A stretch of DNA of 64,000 nt from Paenibacillus ottowii (GTDB lineage: Bacteria; Bacillota; Bacilli; Paenibacillales; Paenibacillaceae): assembly GCF_006874425.1 (NCBI RefSeq), contig NZ_VIJZ01000008.1, positions 62,001 through 126,000 of the forward strand, in the 5' to 3' direction. Both the position numbers and the translations under genes were made by a program. The notes under the pieces are model-generated. The model was not told the origin of the DNA. It was given only the letters and a program-made list of their open reading frames with translations, and ran no database searches. Below, piece by piece: positions 1 to 8,014 of the stretch; within the stretch, counting starts at the first letter, position 1; every line of letters begins with the position of its first letter.

Positions 1-425
1 ACTTCTGCCGGACGAGCTGCCGGACGGTCAATTTTATTGACTACAACGATAGGCGTCAGATTTTGCTCCAGCGCTTTACGCAATACGAATTTTGTTTGCG
101 GCATGCAGCCTTCGTAAGCATCAACGACGAGCAAAACTCCGTCAACCATTTTCATAATCCGTTCCACTTCACCACCAAAGTCGGCGTGCCCCGGTGTATC
201 TACAATGTTAATCAGGTAATCTTTGTAAGTGATAGCTGTATTTTTAGCCAAAATCGTAATACCGCGTTCACGCTCCAGATCGTTGGAGTCCATGGCGCGC
301 TCCTGAACAGCCTCGTGTTCTCTAAATGTTCCGGACTGTTGAAGCAGCTTATCGACAAGTGTCGTTTTTCCGTGGTCGACGTGGGCAATAATCGCAATAT
401 TGCGAATGTTCTCTCTTGCATGCAT
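1..425 (-). CDS. typA: GTPase TypA/BipA, N-terminal part (cut by window edge)
   Basis: Translational GTPase TypA/BipA, a ribosome-binding relative of EF-G involved in subunit assembly and stress adaptation. About 141 N-terminal codons are visible; the gene runs off the left edge, so the C-terminal domains cannot be judged. Seen: P-loop [13 protein letters not shown] at residues 15-27, switch I ERGITI, G3 box [10 protein letters not shown] and G4 box NKIDR. ATG at 425 is used because it opens the conserved [13 protein letters not shown] start, with AAGGA about 13 nt upstream; a nearby ATG at 421 is out of frame. The motifs separate it from EF-G and LepA with good confidence. Confidence 0.95.
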   Translation of the reverse strand, partial: MHARENIRNIAIIAHVDHGKTTLVDKLLQQSGTFREHEAVQERAMDSNDLERERGITILAKNTAITYKDYLINIVDTPGHADFGGEVERIMKMVDGVLLVVDAYEGCMPQTKFVLRKALEQNLTPIVVVNKIDRPAARPAE

Positions 426-719
426 GGTTTGTATCCATATCCTTTCCGTATATCAAAATAGTGTCTCTATCCTGAAGCAGTGCTCATTCCAAGGCTAACA
501 ATCGTTCTTTAGGCCCACTCCCTGCCAGCCTTCTATATGTTTCAGGCTTTATACAGACAGCTTCTCTCTCCGATTCGCGTGAAAACCTTAAAATAAGCGT
601 CAGAAATCATTCCGACGCTCTTATCATATCCCTTATATTATAGTAGAAATATGTCATAAAGCAAGACATTATTGCCTGTACCGTAATTTACCGCCATGAA
701 ATCTGCACAGCTTGTCGGT
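426..719. other. Intergenic region before typA
   Basis: About 295 bases between typA and the next gene. I see no convincing reading frame. It holds the terminator of the upstream membrane-protein gene at 596-619 and must contain the typA promoter, but no box is clear enough to place. Confidence 0.5.
596..619 (-). terminator. Intrinsic terminator of the 720-1211 gene
   Basis: On the minus strand, AGCGTCGGAA and TTTCTGACGCT form a 10-pair stem (one G-U) around a 3-nt loop, followed by TATTTTAAG. It lies about 100 nt downstream of the stop at 720. Confidence 0.7.
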
Positions 720-1211
720 TTACCATTTGTGTTTGCTACGGTTGCCGGCGACCAGCCAGACTCCAGCTCCGATCAGTAAAACGGCAATAATATACATAAT
801 GCCCGTACTCAGCAAGGTAATAATCAATAAAATTACCGATATCAAGCCTAGTAGTACGCCCCCTGTATATACATTGCGAGAAAGCGAATTATCATTAATG
901 GCATACTCCCATAATCCAATCGCTATACCCAGAAGGAACAAGGGCCATAAGTAGGCCATTAAATGCCATCCCCAAGTATTGCAGAGAAAAAAGAGGAAGC
1001 CGTATACCGACAAAATTCCTGCTGGCAGCAACATAAAAGGTGATACTCTGCGCATCATGTACATTACATGCAGCACGATTCCTGGTATTAAAATCAGCAA
1101 GGGCCAAAGGTTTCGTCCCAAGAAGGAAAATATCCCTAATTTGCCCAACAAAATAATCAGTCCTACGGCAACAATGCCTACTCCGATCATACGCTCTTTT
1201 CCGGAATTCAT
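720..1211 (-). CDS. Multi-pass membrane protein, LiaF N-terminal/DUF5668-like
   Basis: 163-residue integral membrane protein with about six hydrophobic segments and short charged loops. The opening pattern (a Gly-rich helix, then LGKLGIF, then the NLWPLLILIPG helix) resembles the transmembrane part of LiaF/DUF5668 proteins of Bacillota envelope-stress operons. No regulator or kinase gene lies beside it, so a LiaF role is not supported. The open frame reaches back to 1250, but ATG at 1211 is preferred because AAAGGAGA lies 6-7 nt before it. A terminator follows at 596-619. Function is unknown; the membrane location is well supported. Confidence 0.75.
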   Translation of the reverse strand: MNSGKERMIGVGIVAVGLIILLGKLGIFSFLGRNLWPLLILIPGIVLHVMYMMRRVSPFMLLPAGILSVYGFLFFLCNTWGWHLMAYLWPLFLLGIAIGLWEYAINDNSLSRNVYTGGVLLGLISVILLIITLLSTGIMYIIAVLLIGAGVWLVAGNRSKHKW

Positions 1212-1373
1212 CGTGGTCTCCTTTGTTTGCTGGATTTGTTTTTGTGTCATTAAATATAGTTGTTTTTAAGTACACTTTTATGAATATAGAATTTTTACAA
1301 AAACCGAGCAGACTCCCCGGCATTCGCAAAACCCTATGTCTAGTTTAGCCGATGTTTTCCAAAAAAACCACGT

Positions 1374-2033
1374 TCAAATATGACGGGCACGTAGGTGCTG
1401 GTATATTCCTGCTATGACAACTACTGCGGCCAACAAAGCCGGTAACCACGCATGCATGACCTCGCCCATGCTTGTTAACCATATGCCCAATTTGGGATCA
1501 CGCAGTAGCATTTCTCCTGCCGTGAAGGCCAGGATGGCCGATCCGAGCAAAACAAGGATCGGGAACCGATGAAGCCAGATTGCTATCACATTGCTGCCCC
1601 AGACAACAATCGGAATACTAATCGCAATACCAATGACAATAATAGCAATGTCTCCATTAGCTAAAGCTGCAATAGCTAATACGTTATCCAAACTCATGAC
1701 AAAGTCTGCTACGAGTATCACTTGTATCGCCTTCCATATGGTTGCTTCAGCCCTTACCCCCGCATGATCATCATTCTCATAGAGCAGCTTAAACGCAATC
1801 CATAACAGAAGTAAACCACCCGCCGCCTGAATGAAGGGTATACCCAGCAAAATAACAGCTATGAAAGTCAACACACAGCGTAGAAGAACCGCACCGACTG
1901 CCCCCCACCATATCGCTTGACTTCGCTGCCTTGCAGGCAGGTTTTTGCTCGCCATAGCTATAACAACTGCATTATCACCACTTAGCACAAGATTAATCAT
2001 TAATATTTTCAACAGCAAAATGACATGCTCCAT
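1374..2033 (-). CDS. TerC-family integral membrane protein, YjbE-like
   Basis: 219-residue membrane protein of the TerC family, whose Bacillota members (YjbE, YkoY, MeeF/MeeY) are linked to manganese export and metallation of secreted proteins. Two copies of the family signature are present: NLVLSGDNAVVIA near the N-terminus and VMSLDNVLAIA in the second half, each with the paired Asp-Asn that lines the metal site. About seven hydrophobic helices. ATG at 2033 is chosen over 2051 because GGGGGTG lies 9 nt upstream. It is divergent from a second TerC gene at 2252. I saw no yybP-ykoY-type leader. Family assignment is firm; substrate is inferred. Confidence 0.88.
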   Translation of the reverse strand: MEHVILLLKILMINLVLSGDNAVVIAMASKNLPARQRSQAIWWGAVGAVLLRCVLTFIAVILLGIPFIQAAGGLLLLWIAFKLLYENDDHAGVRAEATIWKAIQVILVADFVMSLDNVLAIAALANGDIAIIVIGIAISIPIVVWGSNVIAIWLHRFPILVLLGSAILAFTAGEMLLRDPKLGIWLTSMGEVMHAWLPALLAAVVVIAGIYQHLRARHI

Positions 2034-2151
2034 ATGTACAAACACCCCCATCCTACATGTATGCGTAATCGGACGAGGCTATGCTTGCAAGCTTTTCGCG
2101 AATAATTCTTCATTTAGTAATAACTAACGGCAAATTGGTTGAGTATAAACC

Positions 2152-2180
2152 TTGAATCCAATAACAAACAGCAATATAAT
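2152..2180 (+). promoter_or_regulatory. Predicted sigma-A promoter of the second terC gene
   Basis: TTGAAT at 2152-2157 and a perfect TATAAT at 2175-2180 are separated by exactly 17 nt. Transcription would begin near 2187, about 65-80 nt before the TerC start. Placement is from consensus only. Confidence 0.7.
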
Positions 2181-2251
2181 GAATCGTATTTCCGATAAAC
2201 GGGTATTAACATAAACAACATGCAATGTTTTGAGGTTGTTTAATCAGGGAG

Positions 2252-2947
2252 ATGAGAACGATTGAAATGTCTGGACTTCAGTTCTTTTGGCTACTGCTTA
2301 ATGTGATATTTATTGATCTTTTGCTCGCAGGCGATAATGCAATTGTCATTGGACTTGCCGCCAGAAAGCTGCCTCCTGCAACGCAAAAAAAAGCGATTCT
2401 ATACGGTACTGGTGGTGCCCTGCTTATCCGTATAGCAGCCACTATTGTGGTACTATGGTTGCTCCAAGTACCGTGGTTGTTACTCATCGGGGGTGTGATG
2501 CTAATCTGGATCGCGTATAAGCTGCTCGTGGACCAAGAGGACCATACCGAAGTTAAAGCTGGAACCACGCTATGGGGTGCTATTCGCACCATTATAGTCG
2601 CCGACGCAGCTATGGGTCTGGACAACGTGATTGCTGTTGCTGGCGCCGCCCAGCAGCATTTGCTACTTGTAGTGCTAGGCCTGTTAATCAGTGTGCCAAT
2701 CGTTGTATGGGGAAGCACTCTTTTTATCAAGCTGATCAATAAATTCCCCTGGATTATCTATTTAGGATCGGCTGTGCTTGGTTATACGGCCTCTAATATG
2801 ATCACCGAGGAACGTAAGCTGGAGCCCTATTTTACAGAGCATCCGGCACTCCGTATCTTGTTTATTGTCACCGTAATGGCTGGTATTTTGCTCACAGGAT
2901 ATCTTCAAAATCGCAGAGCAGTATCCCGTCGAGAAAAAGCCGTCTAA
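2252..2947 (+). CDS. TerC-family integral membrane protein, second paralog
   Basis: 231-residue TerC-family membrane protein, paralogous to and divergent from the one ending at 1374. The two family motifs are LLLAGDNAIVIGLA and AMGLDNVIAVAG, again with paired Asp-Asn in each half, and about seven helices are seen. The start is uncertain: ATG at 2252 directly abuts GGGAG, while ATG at 2267 is 15 nt beyond it; neither spacing is ideal. A consensus sigma-A promoter lies at 2152-2180 and a perfect terminator at 2971-3019. By family it may export or handle Mn or another divalent metal. Confidence 0.87.
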   Translation: MRTIEMSGLQFFWLLLNVIFIDLLLAGDNAIVIGLAARKLPPATQKKAILYGTGGALLIRIAATIVVLWLLQVPWLLLIGGVMLIWIAYKLLVDQEDHTEVKAGTTLWGAIRTIIVADAAMGLDNVIAVAGAAQQHLLLVVLGLLISVPIVVWGSTLFIKLINKFPWIIYLGSAVLGYTASNMITEERKLEPYFTEHPALRILFIVTVMAGILLTGYLQNRRAVSRREKAV

Positions 2948-2970
2948 ACAGGTTTCAAAAGAACCCACGC

Positions 2971-3019
2971 AACTAAAAAAGGCAGACCCAACATTGTTGC
3001 GAGTCTGCCTTTTTTAGTT
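2971..3019. terminator. Bidirectional intrinsic terminator between terC and thiI
   Basis: A perfect 17-bp inverted repeat (2971-2987 with 3003-3019) around a 15-nt loop, with A6 on one arm and T6 on the other, so it can stop transcription from both sides. The right arm enters the thiI stop codon. Confidence 0.92.
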
Positions 3020-4244
3020 AAAACCATTCTTCCTGTATAACTTCCTCTTTACGCCCCTCTACAGCTCCGCCTGCCTCAAGGACAATTGTCTCCGTTGTAG
3101 CTACAGCCTGATCGATCAAAGTATTTAAATCTCGAATAGAGGCTTCAATCTTTTGAACTACCCACAAATTTGGATTGGTCGTGGGAGATTTGGGAACAAA
3201 CAATGTACAGCAATCCTCATACGGGAGAATGGATAAATCGTAGGTGCCAATTTGCTTCGCGATTTCTGTAATCTCCTGCTTATCCATCATGACAAGAGGT
3301 CGCAGCAAGGGGAGTTCCGTCGAACGACCAATCACATTCATGCTGGATAACGTTTGACTAGCAACTTGGCCCAGACTGTCGCCCGTCACGAGTGCCAGGG
3401 CCCCTTCTCTCTCTGCCAGCATCGTTGCAATTCGCAGCATTGACCGCCTCATTAACGTAATAATTAAATTATCCTGACCGGTACGTGTAAAGGCCGTCTG
3501 GACTTCTGTAAACGGTACGAGGTGGATTTTGATTTGACCCGCGTAGCCTGCTAATACTTTTGCCAGGTCAATAACCTTCTCTTTCGCACGCTCGCTTGTA
3601 AAGGGATAGCTATAGAAATGAACACATTCGATTTCCAAACCTCTACGCATGGATGACCATCCTGCGACCGGGCTGTCAATGCCACCAGATAGCAGCAACA
3701 TTGCTTTGCCATTCGTTCCTAACGGAAAGCCCCCTACAGCCATAATAACATCACTAAAAATATAAGCCGCTTGCTCTCTTACCTCCACACGCAACTCAAT
3801 ATCAGGTTGACGCACATCGACCCTCAGCGCTGGAAACTTCCGCAATATAGGAGAACCAATTAAGTGATTCATCTCTTGTGAAGAATGGGGGAACCCTTTC
3901 CATACTCTGCGAGCATTGACCTTGAAAGTCGTTCCCTCGTCCACGTTCAGCTCATGCATTAAAGCCACAGCGCTCTCAATGATAGCATCCAGCTCAACAG
4001 GAGCCATTTTGACAGGACTGATCGTCGTGATGCCAAACACCTTTTGCAACACTTGAATGATCTGTTCATAAGGCTCTCCTCCGAGAACCACATAAATCCG
4101 TCCAAATTCCTTGCGCAGTGAAGCACCTGGAAACGGCTTCAGCAGCAGCTTTACATGTTTCAGTACAGCCTTTTCAAAACGAGCGCGATTCTTCCCTTTT
4201 AATGTAAATTCACCGAAGCGAAGCAACAGCATATCATAGTGCAT
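3018..4244 (-). CDS. thiI: tRNA 4-thiouridine synthase ThiI
   Basis: 408-residue ThiI, which adenylates U8 of tRNA and transfers sulfur to form 4-thiouridine. Layout: N-terminal ferredoxin-like part, THUMP domain, then a PP-loop ATPase domain with SGGIDS at 186-191 and a later EDCCTLF segment. There is no C-terminal rhodanese domain, as usual in Bacillota, so sulfur should come directly from the adjacent cysteine desulfurase. The frame extends to a TTG at 4265, but ATG at 4244 has AAAGGTGG 9 nt upstream. It starts 1 nt after the desulfurase stop, so the two are translationally linked. Confidence 0.96.
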   Translation of the reverse strand: MHYDMLLLRFGEFTLKGKNRARFEKAVLKHVKLLLKPFPGASLRKEFGRIYVVLGGEPYEQIIQVLQKVFGITTISPVKMAPVELDAIIESAVALMHELNVDEGTTFKVNARRVWKGFPHSSQEMNHLIGSPILRKFPALRVDVRQPDIELRVEVREQAAYIFSDVIMAVGGFPLGTNGKAMLLLSGGIDSPVAGWSSMRRGLEIECVHFYSYPFTSERAKEKVIDLAKVLAGYAGQIKIHLVPFTEVQTAFTRTGQDNLIITLMRRSMLRIATMLAEREGALALVTGDSLGQVASQTLSSMNVIGRSTELPLLRPLVMMDKQEITEIAKQIGTYDLSILPYEDCCTLFVPKSPTTNPNLWVVQKIEASIRDLNTLIDQAVATTETIVLEAGGAVEGRKEEVIQEEWF

Positions 4245-4245
4245 T

Positions 4246-5394
4246 TTAACGTTTCCACCTTTCAAGGGATTCCAGCTTGGCTACAGCTTGTCGAAGTGCG
4301 AGTATGAGCTCATCGATATCCTGCTCCGTATGTTCATCACCAAAGCTGATACGAATGCCGCCGGATGCTTCGGCCTCATTGCGGCCCATTGCCAGCAGGA
4401 CACGGCTGGGCTCGGCTAATCTTGAAGAGCAAGCCGATTTGGTGGACACCGCCACACCCAATTGCTCCAGCGTATGCAGCAGCACCTCGGCCTTCATGCC
4501 TGGATATGAAAAGTGTACAATATGGGGCGCTTCTTCCCCGCTGTTCAGCCGCAATTGCGGGATTGTTTTCACTTCTGCGGCTACCCGTTCTCTCCACTCG
4601 ATCATGCGCTGTGCTGTCTCTGCTTGTCGTTCGCCCGCCAAACGTACCGCCTTGGACATACCGACAAGCAGCGGCACATTTTCGGTACCTGCACGAACCC
4701 CTTGCTCCTGAGAACCACCACTAAGCAAGGGGAAAAGCTCTACACCTTCCCGAACGAATAACAATCCTGCTCCTTTGGGTCCCCGCAGCTTATGCGCTGA
4801 AAGGCTATACAAATCAGCCTGCCAGCCCCGGATATCTACAGGCAGCTTTCCAAACCCCTGCACACCGTCAATATGAAACAGGACACGAGGGAACTGTTTC
4901 TTCAGCGCAGCTCCGATATCATGCACCAGTTGGATCCTTCCCGTCTCATTATTGACATGCATAATACTGACTAAAATCGTATCTTTGCGAACAGCTGCAC
5001 AAACCTGTTCGGCACTCACATGACCTTCCTCGTCTACAGGCAGAAAAGTAACCTCAAAACCCAAATTTGTCAACTGTTTGCATGCTTCATACACAGACGG
5101 GTGCTCTGTCGATACAGTAACGATATGTTTGCCTCTGGTCTGATACTGCAAAGCCGCTCCCTTAATGGCAAGATTGTTGCTTTCCGTTGCCCCGGATGTA
5201 AAGACAATCTCCGAAGGAGATACTCCTAAAGCTGTGGCACATACTTCGCGCGAGCGCTTGATCAACTTATCTGCATCTTCTCCATATCGGTGCATGGAAG
5301 ACGGATTGCCATAATGGCGCCTCATTACCTCGGCAACGGTTGTAATCACCTCTTCAAAAGGCGGAGTTGTCGCTGCATAATCAAAATATTTCAT
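4246..5394 (-). CDS. Cysteine desulfurase (IscS/NifS family), ThiI partner
   Basis: 382-residue PLP-dependent cysteine desulfurase that converts Cys to Ala and passes persulfide sulfur on. Seen: PLP Schiff-base Lys202 in LSAHKLRGPKG, the TSGATESNN phosphate-binding loop, and catalytic Cys322 in STKSACSSR. ATG at 5394 is chosen because AAAGGGGAG lies 4 nt before it; the longer frame to 5418 has no ribosome site. Its position directly upstream of thiI matches the B. subtilis nifZ-thiI pair and suggests a dedicated role in tRNA thiolation rather than general Fe-S assembly; that specificity is inferred. Confidence 0.94.
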   Translation of the reverse strand: MKYFDYAATTPPFEEVITTVAEVMRRHYGNPSSMHRYGEDADKLIKRSREVCATALGVSPSEIVFTSGATESNNLAIKGAALQYQTRGKHIVTVSTEHPSVYEACKQLTNLGFEVTFLPVDEEGHVSAEQVCAAVRKDTILVSIMHVNNETGRIQLVHDIGAALKKQFPRVLFHIDGVQGFGKLPVDIRGWQADLYSLSAHKLRGPKGAGLLFVREGVELFPLLSGGSQEQGVRAGTENVPLLVGMSKAVRLAGERQAETAQRMIEWRERVAAEVKTIPQLRLNSGEEAPHIVHFSYPGMKAEVLLHTLEQLGVAVSTKSACSSRLAEPSRVLLAMGRNEAEASGGIRISFGDEHTEQDIDELILALRQAVAKLESLERWKR

Positions 5395-5427
5395 TAAACT
5401 CCCCTTTCTGCCCCGCAACTGCTACAA

Positions 5428-5482
5428 CAAAAAAAGACCAAAACAGGGAAAGGCCGCTTCATTACAGCGACACCCTTTCCCC
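5428..5482 (-). terminator. Intrinsic terminator of the lytic transglycosylase gene
   Basis: On the minus strand GGGAAAGG pairs with CCTTTCCC (5446-5453 with 5474-5481), with a further CGCT/AGCG stem inside, followed by TGTTTTGGTC and a T7 run. It ends the gene at 5550-6248 just before the desulfurase. Confidence 0.82.
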
Positions 5483-5549
5483 ATATTGATCCTGCCTGCG
5501 GACCTCATCTAATTTGAATTACGCACTTTTATGCCATAAGCTGTAGGGC

Positions 5550-6248
5550 TTAGATCGTATATTTTTCACGTGCATTCTGAATTTTGGTAATATATCGTTG
5601 TGTTTCGGCCGGAAGCTTGTTCAGTACAGACATCAACTGCTCATCAGTACTTACACCAAGCCGCTGCACTCGTCCGGGACCTGCATTATATGCAGCCAGC
5701 GCCATATTTTCCTGCCCGTTAAAACGTTTAATCTGGTAAGACAAGTAGCGTACACCAGCGTCAATATTTTGTGCAGGATCATAGGGGTCACTAACTCCTA
5801 GACCTTGAGCTGTGGCGTCCATCAACTGCATAAGTCCTTTGGCTCCCGCTGAAGAAGTAACTGATGGATTAAATGAAGATTCTGTATCAATAACTGCTTT
5901 AATCAAAGCTACTGGAACGCCGTATTTCTGACTAGCCTCATTAATCAAACTATCATACGCTGTAGCTTTTGTAGGTCCATCCGTTGCTGTATTGGAAGAA
6001 GCAGGATAGACTGTCAATGGCGAAGCCGTTCCTCTCGAGGGTCCCAATTGAAGCCAGAGCAAGCCGTTCTCATCTCTGGTAACATCGCCTGAATTTTCTT
6101 GAGTGACAGCATCATCTGTTTCCAGCTGACCTACTTGTTCCAGTAATCCAGAAAAAGCGTCCGCTGTACCCGTCTGGGTCGTAGCACTCATATTATTTAA
6201 CAGCTGCATGTCTAACATGGACTTGGACACGCGCGGATCAATTTGCAT
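5550..6248 (-). CDS. Lytic transglycosylase (SLT domain), CwlQ-like
   Basis: 232-residue murein lytic transglycosylase. Residues 1-95 are polar, low-complexity and probably disordered; residues 97-230 form an SLT/GEWL domain with catalytic Glu123 in VIDTESSFNP, the GAKGLMQLM motif and ALAAYNAGPGRV. There is no signal peptide or transmembrane segment, as in the B. subtilis cell-wall enzyme CwlQ (YjbJ), so export may be non-classical. The ribosome site before 6248 (GGGAA) is weak. It has its own terminator at 5428-5482. The domain call is firm; the physiological target, vegetative wall or spore, is unknown. Confidence 0.87.
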   Translation of the reverse strand: MQIDPRVSKSMLDMQLLNNMSATTQTGTADAFSGLLEQVGQLETDDAVTQENSGDVTRDENGLLWLQLGPSRGTASPLTVYPASSNTATDGPTKATAYDSLINEASQKYGVPVALIKAVIDTESSFNPSVTSSAGAKGLMQLMDATAQGLGVSDPYDPAQNIDAGVRYLSYQIKRFNGQENMALAAYNAGPGRVQRLGVSTDEQLMSVLNKLPAETQRYITKIQNAREKYTI

Positions 6249-6345
6249 GTGGTGTTCCCAACTTTCTATTGTTGTTATATCCCAAATAGCTTGTCGTTAT
6301 TGATATGATACAACTTTTTACTATGTACTTCCATACTTTTCAATG

Positions 6346-6385
6346 AAAAAAAGCTCCGTTTCTGTCGAAAAGACAACGGAGCTTT
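6346..6385 (-). terminator. Intrinsic terminator downstream of the 6470-6862 gene
   Basis: Minus-strand AAAGCTCCGTT pairs with AACGGAGCTTT, the stem continuing to GTC/GAC past a small bulge, and is followed by a T7 run. Confidence 0.85.
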
Positions 6386-6469
6386 AGAAATTAGCTTAAT
6401 GTAATTATATCACTAGGATAATCTTCCTCAGATATATACAGAAGATAACAGAACCTTTACCCAGCAGGG

Positions 6470-6862
6470 TTAACGCACAAACGGGATAAAAGCAAAATAA
6501 CTCAATGTTGCCAGTGCACCAAGGCCTATTGACCAAATGCCAGTGGTTTTACTTCCATTCACATAAGCAAAAAAACCTAACACTGCAGCAAGGGGTCCCA
6601 GTACAATAGACCACATAAACAAGGATGCGATACCAGCAGCGAGCCCAACATAGCCGGAAATGCGGCCACTATTGTTGATAACCTGATCTTGACCCTTATC
6701 CTCATTTCGGTTCGCCACTGGCGAGCCAGGCGCAACCTCTGCTGCATATTCCTCACGATGATGACGCTTGGCAGAGCGTTCCTGAACGTGACGGGGATAA
6801 TCTACACGTTGGCGGCTAACAGGGTCCTCATGCTTATGCTTGTCGTTTGTATGATCTTCCAT
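6470..6862 (-). CDS. Small membrane protein with a charged N-terminal tail
   Basis: 130 residues in two parts. Residues 1-60 are very hydrophilic, rich in His, Arg, Glu and Asp, with no fold I recognise. Residues 65-130 form two to three hydrophobic helices with small residues (GYVGLAAGIASLF, then LGPLAAVLGFFAYVNG), a pattern resembling DUF4190-type membrane domains. TTGGAGGTG lies 7 nt before ATG 6862, so translation is well supported. It follows the DUF1540 gene on the same strand and has a terminator at 6346-6385. Function is unknown. Confidence 0.72.
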   Translation of the reverse strand: MEDHTNDKHKHEDPVSRQRVDYPRHVQERSAKRHHREEYAAEVAPGSPVANRNEDKGQDQVINNSGRISGYVGLAAGIASLFMWSIVLGPLAAVLGFFAYVNGSKTTGIWSIGLGALATLSYFAFIPFVR

Positions 6863-6904
6863 TATTACGGCACCTCCAAATGTGAAATCAATCGAATTAT
6901 AAAT

Positions 6905-7132
6905 TTACAGGGACTTCGGCTTAAAGGTGTGGCAACAGGTTGCGGCAGACGAAGCAGCCTTATCACGTTCTTCTGAACTAAAGCTTTCCCCCGCGTATTC
7001 TTCTTTAAATTTCTTCTCGGCATGACCGTCTACTTCAATCATGATCAAATCTGCCTTGCAAAAGTTGTTTTCTCCCCAATAATGGCAATTGGCTACGCTA
7101 CATTTTACGATTGGCTTGGCCTCTTGGCTCAT
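6905..7132 (-). CDS. DUF1540 Cys-rich small protein
   Basis: 75-residue protein with six cysteines, four of them in CSVANCHYWGENNFC and two in TCCHTF near the C-terminus. The spacing matches DUF1540, a family often seen in spore-forming Bacillota and probably metal-binding. The open frame extends to 7255, but the N-terminal 40 residues of that form look random. GAGGTG sits 6 nt before ATG 7132, and the protein then begins MSQEAKPIVKCSVANC as in relatives. No partner is obvious. A role in metal storage or the spore coat is possible but unproven. Confidence 0.82.
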   Translation of the reverse strand: MSQEAKPIVKCSVANCHYWGENNFCKADLIMIEVDGHAEKKFKEEYAGESFSSEERDKAASSAATCCHTFKPKSL

Positions 7133-7210
7133 GATCATCACCTCGGATTCATTGTCCCCCCACTGCACTACACCTATGCGTTCATGACATATGGCAGTTG
7201 GTGACATACG

Positions 7211-7269
7211 AAAAAAGCCGCTTTCCTTCGCCTCCTCCAGTCTGGCAGGAAACAAGTAGAAAACGGCTT
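7211..7269 (-). terminator. Intrinsic terminator of the YpuI-family gene
   Basis: Minus-strand AAGCCGTTTTC pairs with GAAAGCGGCTT (10 of 11 bases; 7215-7225 with 7259-7269), followed by T6. It overlaps the discarded 5' extension of the DUF1540 frame, which supports the shorter start there. Confidence 0.72.
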
Positions 7270-7321
7270 GCTTGTCTTGTTTTAGTTTTTGATTAGAAAT
7301 GGAAGTTGTTGGTTGAATGCT

Positions 7322-7828
7322 TTAGGCATGAGTACGGCGAGTCTGCATCCGACGCTGTGTCAAATAATCACTTTCATAATAAGTCAGGTCATCACGCAAT
7401 TCTTCAAAGTTTTTCGTAATGTCCATGATCACTTCGCGTGCGGCTGGCACTGGCGTTTTACGGAAACGGATAGCATCTTGTCCCGTATAAGCATAGCGTC
7501 CGTCCTCTGCGTAAGATTCATTTTTGGGATAAAAAAAGCTGTTCACGCAGTCATGGTATACGTTATACAATGCCTTTTCCGCAAAATCGACGTCAAAGTT
7601 GGCACGGCGCAAAGCCACACCCAGCTTTTCATAGGATACTTCGGAGAAAACAAGGACATGGCGAAGGTCCGACAAAAAACCTTTGTAAAAAAGTACGGAC
7701 TCCTCACTGCTATCCACAGCCAATTGTGGCAAAGCATGCTCATTGAGGAATGTTTCCACACGTTTCACGGCATTTTTCAGTTTCTCCTGCGCCGACTCAC
7801 ATAATTTTTGTACGTTGACTGCTGACAT
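7322..7828 (-). CDS. YpuI-family protein (DUF3907)
   Basis: 168-residue soluble protein, largely alpha-helical in composition, with no signal peptide or membrane segment. Length and the patterns SVLFYKGFLSDLRH and VEKALYNVYHDC-like helices recall the Bacillus YpuI/DUF3907 family, whose function is not known. The frame opens with TTG at 7831, but ATG 7828 is the better start, with GGGGGAG 8 nt upstream. It is followed by a terminator at 7211-7269 and appears monocistronic. The family call is from memory of sequence patterns, so moderate confidence. Confidence 0.68.
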   Translation of the reverse strand: MSAVNVQKLCESAQEKLKNAVKRVETFLNEHALPQLAVDSSEESVLFYKGFLSDLRHVLVFSEVSYEKLGVALRRANFDVDFAEKALYNVYHDCVNSFFYPKNESYAEDGRYAYTGQDAIRFRKTPVPAAREVIMDITKNFEELRDDLTYYESDYLTQRRMQTRRTHA

Positions 7829-8014
7829 CAAGGCAGCTCCCCCTTATTTGTTGCTTGTTCATCAATTTGGTTACCCGAAAATTGTCCCTTCTAACCGAAA
7901 GAGCTGTAATTTTCAGTATTTATCCTACCACAAATAAGCATTGAAAGGTATAAAAACATGCCAACCTCCTCACGCTAAACCATAAATTTATGAATACTCA
8001 AGGAGGACGGTTCC

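Noticed and set aside
63..461. 132-codon plus-strand frame at the left edge
   Set aside because: Antisense to typA, whose GTPase motifs are unmistakable on the other strand.
895..1329. 144-codon minus-strand frame overlapping the membrane protein at 720-1211
   Set aside because: Out-of-frame with the well-initiated membrane protein gene and without a ribosome site of its own.
2034..2251. Possible yybP-ykoY (Mn) riboswitch before the terC genes
   Set aside because: I looked for its characteristic G-rich and paired core on both strands and did not find it.
7289..7804. 171-codon plus-strand frame opposite the YpuI-family gene
   Set aside because: The minus-strand gene has a good start and terminator; the opposite frame has neither.
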